Origin: Pseudomonadota bacterium
Lineage (GTDB): Bacteria > Myxococcota > Bradymonadia > UBA4248
Assembly (NCBI GenBank): GCA_017613855.1
Contig: JAGACY010000463.1
Span: 1-6,613 of the forward strand
Reading direction: 5' to 3'
DNA: 6,613 bases
The position numbers and the translations under genes were made by a program. Shown in pieces: positions 1-5,263 of this stretch (positions within the stretch are counted from its first letter, which is position 1; every line of letters begins with the position of its first letter). A model generated the notes under the pieces. It searched no databases, was not told where the DNA came from, and saw only the letters and a list, made by a program, of their open reading frames with translations.

Positions 1-66
1 GACCGCATCTTCACATGCGATCATTGAAAGACCAATTACTACCATTGCAAGCCAGTGTTTTCGCAT
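1..66 (-). CDS. N-terminus of a putative lipoprotein (partial, runs off the window)
   Basis: Reading leftward from an ATG at 66, the 22 visible codons give MRKHWLAMVVIGLSMIACED followed by AV. This is a classical lipoprotein signal: a basic start (R2, K3), a hydrophobic core (residues 6-16), and a lipobox ending M-I-A-C with the lipidated cysteine at residue 18, followed by acidic residues. A GGAG ribosome binding site lies 7 bases upstream of the ATG (74-77), which supports this start. The frame is open to the window edge, so nothing can be said of the mature protein. It is divergent from the rightward short ORFs that follow. The Asp at position +2 after Cys (C-E-D) is not directly adjacent to the cysteine, so inner-membrane retention cannot be argued from it. 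Confidence 0.6.
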   Translation of the reverse strand, partial: MRKHWLAMVVIGLSMIACEDAV

Positions 67-95
67 ATCGTGTCTCCATCACTGCATATTTACCG

Positions 96-106
96 AAAGG
101 AGGGGA
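96..106 (+). promoter_or_regulatory. strong Shine-Dalgarno-like sequence AAAGGAGGGGA
   Basis: A near-perfect anti-16S complement, with the AGGAGG core at 98-103, lies 5 bases before a TTG at 109 and 7 bases before a GTG at 111. The GTG frame closes after 15 codons. The TTG frame runs 27 codons and ends in an ATGA overlap with the next small ORF. It is one of the best ribosome-binding sequences in the window, yet it serves no gene of normal size. Confidence 0.35.
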
Positions 107-108
107 CA

Positions 109-192
109 TTGTGTGGGGATGTCCTGATTCGGCATCATTTTTTCTCGTATCATTATAGTCGAGCACGCAATTTAATTCCAGAAATTGAATGA
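109..192 (+). CDS. possible 27-residue leader ORF (TTG start)
   Basis: This frame begins at TTG 109, five bases after the strong AGGAGG, and runs 27 codons to a TGA at 190-192. The stop overlaps the ATG of the next small ORF (ATGA at 189-192), the usual arrangement for translational coupling. The peptide starts MCGDVLIRHHFF and ends ARNLIPEIE; I recognise no family. It could be a translated leader, the upstream half of a frameshifted gene whose second half is the next ORF, or chance. The start codon and length are weak evidence; the ribosome binding site and overlap are the reasons to list it. Confidence 0.2.
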   Translation: MCGDVLIRHHFFSYHYSRARNLIPEIE

Positions 193-320
193 TTGGATTC
201 AAAAAACAGGTCGCAGACGTGCAAAGGAGTATTTGGGCCATCACGGACTCGTCGCAGATGTTTGGCGAAGGGATTCACTGGTATATCTCGCAGTTATCCC
301 TTGAGGATATGAACGACTAA
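189..320 (+). CDS. small ORF of 43 residues, resembling the bridging peptide ORF at 2582-2734
   Basis: The frame opens with ATG at 189 (in-frame TGA just before it) and closes with TAA at 318-320, five bases before a strong hairpin. The product begins MIGFKKQVADVQRS, continues IWAITD, then FGEGIHWYISQ, and ends LSLEDMND. No known family is recognised. It resembles the 50-residue product at 2582-2734: both start M-x-G-hydrophobic-x-x-Q-hydrophobic, both carry IWA(Q)ITD, and in both a glycine and a tryptophan follow ITD at positions +8 and +11. An overlapping frame (TTG at 185 to TGA at 303-305) is also open for 40 codons, so coding is not proved. It may be a real peptide gene, a remnant, or chance. 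Confidence 0.3.
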   Translation: MIGFKKQVADVQRSIWAITDSSQMFGEGIHWYISQLSLEDMND

Positions 321-324
321 AATT

Positions 325-399
325 AAAGCCGCGTATGCCGCAGGCATAGCGGCTTTGGCGCAGGCGTATTGCCGCCGTTAGCGGCAATAGCAGCGCTGC
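325..399. repeat. tandem GC-rich hairpins plus a palindrome
   Basis: Three dyad elements stand side by side. At 325-356, AAAGCCGC and TATGCC pair with GGCATA and GCGGCTTT across a three-base loop, with one bulged G: 14 base pairs. At 367-389, TATTGCCGC pairs perfectly with GCGGCAATA across a CGTTA loop. At 390-399, GCAGCGCTGC is its own reverse complement and is followed by seven A residues. The first hairpin sits just after the stop of the 43-residue ORF and ends in TTT, so it could act as a terminator. The T tract is short, and the clustering looks more like a REP-type interspersed element. No ORF crosses it convincingly. Confidence 0.6.
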
Positions 400-463
400 A
401 AAAAAATGTCACTATTCAGCCGTGGCATTGCCCAGGACTCCGCCAAGAGACTTTCACTGTTAA

Positions 464-655
464 ATGTTAAGGAAGGGGGGGATAGTTATAAATAATTTAA
501 ATGAAGAAAAACTGACAAAATTTGAACATATTGGTGAAACAGGCAAAATCAAACTATGGCAAGAATTTCCGGATAATATGCAACGAATCGTTCCTGATGT
601 ATTTTTACCTGGTAAAAATAATAATAATATTAATGATGTTTTTATGGATGAGTAG
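464..655 (+). CDS. small hypothetical protein resembling the post-catalytic segment of the kinase; possible remnant
   Basis: ATG 464 directly follows an in-frame TAA; 63 codons run to TAG at 653-655. Residues 14-44 (EEKLTKFEHIGETGKIKLWQ, then EFPDNMQRIVP) align without gaps to kinase residues 313-343 (ETELAELRFIGQDGCFELWQ, then SMPDSTPRKLP), about 12 of 31 identical, including I-G, G, L-W-Q, P-D, R and P. In the kinase this stretch lies between the catalytic domain and the first membrane helix. The tail here diverges into an Asn-rich end (KNNNNIND). The best purine-rich sequence (AGGAAGGGGGG, 468-478) lies inside the ORF rather than before it. A frame from ATG 406 reads into the same G tract and would fuse to this ORF if one G were absent, giving about 82 residues. 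It may be a small paralogue or a decayed, frameshifted kinase fragment. Confidence 0.4.
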   Translation: MLRKGGIVINNLNEEKLTKFEHIGETGKIKLWQEFPDNMQRIVPDVFLPGKNNNNINDVFMDE

Positions 656-722
656 GCAACAAGAATGGCATAACTGATACAAGATGAACACAAAGTCATT
701 GCAACTTTTTAGTCATTAGGTC

Positions 723-748
723 TTTAACTTACAGTTTCGTAAGTTGAA
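723..748. terminator. 10-bp hairpin downstream of the small ORF
   Basis: TTTAACTTAC (723-732) pairs with GTAAGTTGAA (739-748), one G-T pair included, across the six-base loop AGTTTC. It lies about 70 bases after the TAG at 655. No uninterrupted T tract follows directly, though TTTTCTT occurs at 756-762 after a GAAAATTTTC palindrome (751-760). It could be a weak terminator for the 464-655 transcript or a protein-binding dyad in the operon leader. Confidence 0.3.
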
Positions 749-787
749 ATGAAAATTTTCTTAAATTAGTCAAGGATTGGCCCCGAG

Positions 788-802
788 TTGTAACGGTAAC
801 AA
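788..802. promoter_or_regulatory. operator-like imperfect palindrome TTGTAACGGTAACAA
   Basis: This 15-base sequence matches its reverse complement at 12 of 15 positions (TTGT-A-AC-G-GT-A-ACAA). It lies about 95 bases before the lipoprotein start. About 55 bases further on, a TATATA (857-862) could be a -10 element, without a convincing -35 partner. Regulation by a dimeric repressor is possible but is not shown by the sequence. Confidence 0.2.
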
Positions 803-881
803 ATACAAAATGACTTGCAGAATGAGGTTATCTGATGTAAATTAAAAATCGGTTTGTATATAGTGCTTTCCGGATGTTTTC

Positions 882-888
882 AGGGTGG
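882..888 (+). promoter_or_regulatory. ribosome binding site choosing ATG 897 for the lipoprotein gene
   Basis: AGGGTGG ends 8 bases before ATG 897, a proper distance. The longer reading, from GTG 885, would place the start inside this site, and nothing similar lies upstream of it. ATG 897 is therefore preferred. Confidence 0.45.
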
Positions 889-896
889 ATAATAAT

Positions 897-1430
897 ATGT
901 CACTTTATAATAAGCTAAGAAGGACGGTTCTCATAAAATTAATGACTGCGCTTGGATTTGGCGGAATGGTCGCCTTTTGTATCACAGCTTGCGATTCGTC
1001 CCAGGGCAAAGATTCGTCGCAGGGCAAAACAGAAACATCGGGGGAGAATGCTGTTCTCCCGGTACCACAGGTCGATAATCCATTGCCTCCCGAGTCCCAG
1101 ACAGTTCCAAAAAACGATTTAGATGCTCCGCCGCATATTGAGGCTGAACCTGAGAATGATCAACCATCTGAAAGCATTGAACCGGGCACAGAACAGACGG
1201 AGGCATCTGATAAGCTTCCGACTGTCGAACCTGTGAAGGATTCTTTGAAAGATTCAAATACGGACAAACAACCCACAGATAATTCTAAAGAATCCGTATC
1301 TGAGCAATCTCCAAAACAGAAAGCTTCCGATTCCAAGAACAAAGAATCGGCATCTTCAAAGGCTAAGCCTTCTGCGCCACCAAAGTCTTCCAAGCCAAAA
1401 CCCGAAAAGATGATAACGTTGTATTTGTAA
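897..1430 (+). CDS. putative lipoprotein with a disordered, Pro/Ser/Lys/Glu-rich body; likely partner of the radical SAM enzyme
   Basis: From ATG 897 the product is 177 residues. Residues 1-31 form a lipoprotein signal: basic region N-K-L-R-R (5-9), hydrophobic stretch from residue 11 to 30, and lipobox C-I-T-A followed by Cys32. The rest is low complexity: a tandem DSSQGK pair, a Pro/Asp/Glu-rich middle, then Ser/Lys-rich and Pro/Lys-rich ends. No folded domain is visible and there is no other cysteine. It ends abruptly in KMITLYL, a short hydrophobic strand that could be a remnant of, or a substitute for, a C-terminal domain. The radical SAM gene begins 18 bases later. In the rSAM/lipoprotein systems I recall from Bacteroidota (TIGR04133 with TIGR04134), a short lipoprotein is encoded in tandem and is suspected to be the substrate. 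This protein fits by position and size, but I see no family-specific motif. Confidence 0.7.
   Translation: MSLYNKLRRTVLIKLMTALGFGGMVAFCITACDSSQGKDSSQGKTETSGENAVLPVPQVDNPLPPESQTVPKNDLDAPPHIEAEPENDQPSESIEPGTEQTEASDKLPTVEPVKDSLKDSNTDKQPTDNSKESVSEQSPKQKASDSKNKESASSKAKPSAPPKSSKPKPEKMITLYL
993..1028 (+). repeat. 18-bp tandem duplication encoding DSSQGK twice
   Basis: Copies at 993-1010 and 1011-1028 differ at one base (tcc versus tcg serine codon). They encode the first residues after the lipidated cysteine, so the change lengthens the flexible tether of the lipoprotein. The near identity points to a recent slippage event. Confidence 0.8.
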
Positions 1431-1448
1431 TTCTGACTTCGTCTTTGA

Positions 1449-2594
1449 TTGACGGATGGAGCACCCCATAAGAGTATGCCGATACCTTTTATATCTGACA
1501 GTCAAGAACTTGGACATCTTGGGTTAAAGAAGTGGCTTGCCCTGAAGGCTGCGAAAGCCCTGTTTAAAGAACGGATTGAACAGCATCCGTTATGGACGCT
1601 GATATGGGAATGCACGCATCGGTGTAACCTTAACTGCCGTCACTGCGGCAGTGACTGCCGAGCTCAGGCCTTACATCCGGACATGCCTGCAGAAGATTTT
1701 TTCCGTGTCCTGGACAAGAGCATTTCCCCAAAAATAGATCCGGAAATGTTTCATATCTCGATTGCAGGCGGTGAAGTCCTGCTGAGAGAGGATTTGTATG
1801 ATATTGGCCGTGAAATACAAAAACGCGGCTATCCGTGGACTTTTGTCACAAATGGAATGCTCCTGAATTCTGATAAGCTGGAACAACTATGTGACGCAGG
1901 TCTGGAACGTGTCGCTCTTAGCCTGGATGGACCACCGGAAATTCATAATCATATACGTCAGAATCCCGAATCCTATCAGCATGCAGTCAACGCTTTGCAA
2001 TGTCTTGTACAATCGAAAGAGCTCAAACTCTATGATGTCATTACCTGCGTAACACCGCCATTGCTCCCGCATCTGGTTTCGTTCAGGGATTTTTTAATCT
2101 CTGCCGGATGTAAAAAATGGCGTCTTGCTACCATTTCACCGATGGGGAGAGCCCGGAATAACCCCGATTTGTTATTGAATGGCGGCCAAATCAGACAGTT
2201 GCTCGATTTTATTGTACAAACACGCAAGGAAGCCAAGATCCATGCGAATTTTACATGTGATGGATTTACCGGATGCTATGAAGGGGAAGTCCGGGATAAT
2301 TTTTATCAGTGTGATGCCGGTATTACGATTGGCAGTATTCTTATAGATGGTTCCATTTCAGCCTGTAACAGCATACGAAGCAATCATATTCAGGGCAATA
2401 TTTATCAGGATGATTTTATGGAGGTTTGGGAAAATCGTTTTCAGCAATTCAGAGACCGGCGGTGGACGAAAAAAGGGATCTGTGCTCACTGTGAAATGTA
2501 TAGCTTTTGCGAGGGAAATGGCATGCATCTTTACGATGACAATGACAATCTGTTACATTGTGATTACCACGAAATGAAAGAATGGCAGGATTAG
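1449..2594 (+). CDS. radical SAM/SPASM protein of the rSAM/lipoprotein type (TIGR04133-like)
   Basis: A cytoplasmic iron-sulfur enzyme expected to cleave S-adenosylmethionine and modify a peptide or protein. Numbering from TTG 1449 (381 residues), C59-x3-C63-x2-C66 in WECTHRCNLNCRHCGSDC binds the [4Fe-4S] cluster; C55 and C70 flank it. AGGE at 106-109 is the glycine-rich SAM-contact motif, and SLDG follows on a later barrel strand. The C-terminal SPASM region has C288, G301-x4-C306, C345-x2-C348-x5-C354 and C371, for auxiliary clusters. The usual Cys after C354 is absent (CEGNG), as I recall for this family, whose ECxxRCNLxCxHCGSDC, GEVRD, NIGSI/TIGSI and GNIYxDDF patterns it shares closely. 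The start is uncertain: TTG 1449 follows a stop but has no ribosome binding site; ATG 1476 (residue 10) is preceded by AAGAG, too close, and GGAG, too far. The real substrate is unproved; the upstream lipoprotein is the first candidate. Confidence 0.93.
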   Translation: MTDGAPHKSMPIPFISDSQELGHLGLKKWLALKAAKALFKERIEQHPLWTLIWECTHRCNLNCRHCGSDCRAQALHPDMPAEDFFRVLDKSISPKIDPEMFHISIAGGEVLLREDLYDIGREIQKRGYPWTFVTNGMLLNSDKLEQLCDAGLERVALSLDGPPEIHNHIRQNPESYQHAVNALQCLVQSKELKLYDVITCVTPPLLPHLVSFRDFLISAGCKKWRLATISPMGRARNNPDLLLNGGQIRQLLDFIVQTRKEAKIHANFTCDGFTGCYEGEVRDNFYQCDAGITIGSILIDGSISACNSIRSNHIQGNIYQDDFMEVWENRFQQFRDRRWTKKGICAHCEMYSFCEGNGMHLYDDNDNLLHCDYHEMKEWQD

Positions 2595-2734
2595 AAAGCC
2601 AAATCATGGAGCCCTGGCAAAACGATGGTATATGGGCACAAATCACAGATGTCAGAGAAAATAGATTTGATGGCTTAACGTGGGTTCGGTCAAGAGCTGG
2701 AAATCGTACGAGTATAGCCATTAGCCGGGGGTGA
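2582..2734 (+). CDS. bridging 50-residue ORF between the radical SAM and kinase genes
   Basis: ATG 2582 lies inside the last codons of the radical SAM gene (13-base overlap), and TGA 2732-2734 overlaps the GTG start of the kinase gene as GTGA. The product runs MAGLESQIMEPWQND, GIWAQITDVRENRFDG, LTWVRSRAGNRTSIAISRG. It has three tryptophans, no cysteine, no signal peptide and no membrane helix. An internal ATG at 2606 would give 42 residues. The interval would otherwise be 136 bases of non-coding DNA in a tight operon, so the double overlap argues that it is translated and couples the kinase to the enzyme. It resembles the 43-residue product at 189-320. It could be a small partner protein, a peptide substrate of the radical SAM enzyme, or a coupling leader with no product role; I do not recognise a family. 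Confidence 0.5.
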   Translation: MAGLESQIMEPWQNDGIWAQITDVRENRFDGLTWVRSRAGNRTSIAISRG

Positions 2735-5103
2735 ACGAAGCGTCACCCTTGGATCGTGGACGGCAGGCAATGAGTAGTGAGCAGATAACGTCAAATTCGC
2801 GTTTGATTACACCATACTCCATTTCGGATCGATATGCATTTGTCGAAGAAATCGGGCATGGTGCACAGGGACGCATTTTTAAAGCAGTACGCCTGAGTGA
2901 CGGTTTGGATGTCGTCATCAAGCAGCTCAATGTGAGTTCGGTTAAGAGCTGGAAGGAATACGAGCTGTTTAAACGTGAGGGGGCTGTCCTCAAATCGCTT
3001 AATATGAAGGGGGTGGCGCATTTTTACGATGCCATTGAATGCCTCGACGAAGAACCCGCCTATTCCTATATTGTTCAGGAATTGATTCCCGGTGTCTCGC
3101 TGCAGCAGATGATCAATGATGGTCACCGTTTCAGGATAGATGATGTCTACGATCTGACAATTCAGGCACTGGAAATCCTGGATCAGCTGCATCACCATGA
3201 TCCTCCGGTGATTCATAGGGATATAAAACCGTCGAACCTGATGATTTCGCCCGATATTAATGGTCATTATCGCATTACTGTGATTGACTTTGGGGCTGTC
3301 GCCAATCCTCAGGTGCAGGGCGGTGGTTCGACGGTAGCGGGGACTTTTGGGTATATGCCCCCAGAACAGCTGATGGGCAAACCATGCCCGGCGAGTGATG
3401 TATATTCACTGGCTGCAGTAGCAGTGCAGATGTTTACCGGGAAATCGCCGGCTTGTATGCCAACGAAAGATTTTCGGCTCATCTTTGAACCGGATATGCA
3501 GGATAACCCGATAGAACTGGTGAATTTGCTCAGAAAAATGCTCGAGCCCAATCTGGAAAACCGGTTTTCGGATATTCCTTCCATTATTGATCAACTCAAG
3601 CAAGTCCAGAATGAACGCCTGGACAGACGAAAATATAAAGAAATTGTCAAATATGAAGATGGTTTTGAGACTGAGCTGGCAGAATTGCGGTTCATTGGTC
3701 AGGATGGCTGTTTTGAACTGTGGCAGAGCATGCCGGACAGCACACCGAGAAAGCTCCCCAAAAGCTATGAAAAGAAATTGGACGAATACCATTCCTTTGT
3801 AAAAACAGGGAACCGCAGAAATATCAAAGGACTGCTTAATTTTTTGTTTTCTATTGCGCTCCTAAGCGTGATTGTTCGCGTCGTTATTGTCATCCATGCC
3901 CAGAGTGGAAGTGTATTTCAGGATGTATTGCTCTATATTTTGGTTGGAATTACAATTATATTATTTATTTTGAGAAAAAATAAATGGAAGAAGCAATTTA
4001 AATTCAAATCGCCGATGAGCAATAGTCTTGGGGGGGAGCGTGATGTTGATTCCGAGAAGGAAATCAGAGATTTAATACAAAAAGGCCGCAAGGGCATGGC
4101 CATCATCAGCGGTATTCGATATGTTCCCGTTGAGGACGAATATGTCGAAACAGGCCATTCGAGTGAGCGTGAAGGTTATAAAGAAACATTTTATGTGAAT
4201 GGTTCACCTTTGTTTGTCATTCAATACAAGTTCAATCCGCCGGATGACAAACGCGATGATGATATTATCCATGAATTCATTACGCATATCGAACCGGAGG
4301 GGCATTATAAGGAAGGTGATCCGATGCCCATACTGTATTCAATCAAAGACTTTTATTTTCGTGATATTGTTACGAGTATCCCATTCCCGATGCCATTGGA
4401 CGATGTTGAAAATTTGAATGATGTTATTGATTTGAGCGAGGGATTTGAACGCGATCGCCATGTGGATCGGACATCTGCGAAGTTCCATTTGAATTGTATC
4501 CGAGAAGCACTTGAACGCCGGCAGTTGACGGATATGGGCAAGCTGATTGAACAAACGAACTTTGGTGAAGCCAACCAGATGTTTATTCCGATGTTTCAGC
4601 GATTTTTACTCGAGAAACAGTTTCGATCGATACATCGCTCATGCATGAAGGCATTGATTAATTTTACTTATAATCTTGCGAATAAGGATGCATCCATTCC
4701 CGAAGCATTCGTTGGCGTTTTGGAGTATTATGCACAGAAGCCGAGAACGCTGACACAGCCGGACACATTGGTTGTGGGAGATACTTTTATTAGTATTGCC
4801 GAACGCAAACGGGCATGGGAAGGACGCTTTAGTTTGCCGGAGCGGTTCTGGGATCTCATGCTCGAGATTGTTCAGGAAAAAGAAGTGAGTCATGCAACGA
4901 TCAAATGCATTATTGACGGGAGTATTGCATGCGCTCCGGATGCATTTGTCGTAAAACTCCGGAAAGTGGTCGATGTCGATGGTGTGTTTAAATCCACTGC
5001 AATGGATTATGCAGAGGGAAAAGTCGTAGCTGTTGCGCAGACTTGTGAAGAAGTTTTCGAAAAAAATAGTGGAAAAATCGATTTGATAAAATCAAATCCC
5101 TGA
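2731..5103 (+). CDS. membrane-anchored Hanks-type Ser/Thr protein kinase with a large uncharacterised C-terminal region
   Basis: 790 residues from GTG 2731, which overlaps the previous stop (GTGA); ATG 2770 (residue 14) is an alternative. The kinase domain spans about 35-297 with all key residues: P-loop G42-H-G-A-Q-G47, VIK lysine K64, helix-C glutamate E83, HRDIKPSN at 162-169 (catalytic D164, N169), DFG 186-188, Thr201 and Thr205 in the activation loop, PPE 210-212, and D223 in SDVYSLA. It should be catalytically active. Residues 310-345 match the small ORF at 464-655. Two hydrophobic segments (about 368-388 and 399-414) form a hairpin, leaving both ends on the cytoplasmic side. Residues 430-560 alternate strands and include Y-K-F-N-P and GDPMPILYS, loosely like DUF3592-type membrane-associated proteins; about 570-790 looks helical. 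There are no PASTA or other extracellular sensor domains. The operon suggests a role with the radical SAM/lipoprotein pair; its substrate is unknown. Confidence 0.93.
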   Translation: MNEASPLDRGRQAMSSEQITSNSRLITPYSISDRYAFVEEIGHGAQGRIFKAVRLSDGLDVVIKQLNVSSVKSWKEYELFKREGAVLKSLNMKGVAHFYDAIECLDEEPAYSYIVQELIPGVSLQQMINDGHRFRIDDVYDLTIQALEILDQLHHHDPPVIHRDIKPSNLMISPDINGHYRITVIDFGAVANPQVQGGGSTVAGTFGYMPPEQLMGKPCPASDVYSLAAVAVQMFTGKSPACMPTKDFRLIFEPDMQDNPIELVNLLRKMLEPNLENRFSDIPSIIDQLKQVQNERLDRRKYKEIVKYEDGFETELAELRFIGQDGCFELWQSMPDSTPRKLPKSYEKKLDEYHSFVKTGNRRNIKGLLNFLFSIALLSVIVRVVIVIHAQSGSVFQDVLLYILVGITIILFILRKNKWKKQFKFKSPMSNSLGGERDVDSEKEIRDLIQKGRKGMAIISGIRYVPVEDEYVETGHSSEREGYKETFYVNGSPLFVIQYKFNPPDDKRDDDIIHEFITHIEPEGHYKEGDPMPILYSIKDFYFRDIVTSIPFPMPLDDVENLNDVIDLSEGFERDRHVDRTSAKFHLNCIREALERRQLTDMGKLIEQTNFGEANQMFIPMFQRFLLEKQFRSIHRSCMKALINFTYNLANKDASIPEAFVGVLEYYAQKPRTLTQPDTLVVGDTFISIAERKRAWEGRFSLPERFWDLMLEIVQEKEVSHATIKCIIDGSIACAPDAFVVKLRKVVDVDGVFKSTAMDYAEGKVVAVAQTCEEVFEKNSGKIDLIKSNP

Positions 5104-5110
5104 TATCACT

Positions 5111-5138
5111 ATCCATTATTCATTATTCATTATGCATT
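5111..5138. repeat. left array of ATTCATT-like short repeats
   Basis: Starting 7 bases after the kinase stop, this stretch is built of CATTATT and CATTATG units. Its ATCCATTATT (5111-5120) recurs at 5254-5263, and its TCATTATGCATT (5127-5138) recurs at 5235-5246. The two arrays bracket the hairpin pair between the convergent genes. Confidence 0.7.
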
Positions 5139-5144
5139 CAGATC

Positions 5145-5170
5145 CGTGGGTTACGCTTCGCTCACCCACG
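5145..5170. repeat. hairpin CGTGGGT...ACCCACG in the convergent intergenic region
   Basis: A perfect 7-bp stem (5145-5151 with 5164-5170) closes a 12-base loop containing CGCTTCG. It resembles a hairpin type I recall as dispersed in many copies in some bacterial genomes. It may also terminate the kinase transcript, the leftward one, or both, although no T tract follows on either strand. Confidence 0.6.
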
Positions 5171-5186
5171 CTTATTGACTACGAAT

Positions 5187-5209
5187 GTATCGCCCCTCCG
5201 GAGCGTATC
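5187..5209. repeat. GTATCGCCCCTCCGGAGCG-type dyad
   Basis: CTCCGGAG (5196-5203 region) is a perfect 8-bp palindrome inside a partly symmetric block flanked by GTATCGC and GCGTATC. Together with the hairpin 17 bases to its left it forms a compact module enclosed by the two short-repeat arrays. No coding potential is seen. Confidence 0.5.
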
Positions 5210-5224
5210 AATCTTTGTGAATAC

Positions 5225-5263
5225 CATTCATTCATCATTATGCATTATCCATTATCCATTATT
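5225..5263. repeat. right array of CATT-based short repeats, running into the LRR stop codon
   Basis: CATTCATTCAT, then CATTATG, CATTATCCATTATCCATTATT. It shares 12- and 10-base direct repeats with the left array and extends over the stop codon of the leftward LRR gene (5259-5261), so the element abuts or slightly overlaps the coding end. Confidence 0.7.

Noticed and set aside
460..699. 79-codon open frame on the minus strand
   Set aside because: Antisense to the 464-655 ORF, which has protein-level similarity to the kinase; Ser/Ile/Leu-rich shadow with no ribosome binding site seen.
885..896. GTG 885 as the lipoprotein start
   Set aside because: It lies inside the AGGGTGG ribosome binding site that is correctly spaced for ATG 897.
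915..945. Twin-arginine (Tat) signal in the lipoprotein
   Set aside because: The two arginines (LRRTVLIK) lack the wider S/T-RR-x-F-L-K consensus; a Sec lipoprotein signal explains the segment.
982..1393. Two minus-strand frames opposite the lipoprotein
   Set aside because: The plus-strand frame has a lipoprotein signal, ribosome binding site and operon position; the minus frames only mirror its low-complexity sequence.
2791..3267. 158-codon open frame on the minus strand
   Set aside because: Lies antisense inside the kinase domain, whose catalytic motifs are intact; no recognisable domain in the antisense product.
3406..3792. 128-codon open frame on the minus strand
   Set aside because: Antisense shadow of the kinase C-lobe and linker; Phe/Ile-rich composition typical of reversed coding sequence.
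5111..5263. CRISPR array
   Set aside because: Repeat units are only 6-12 bases, irregular, and without unique spacers of even length.
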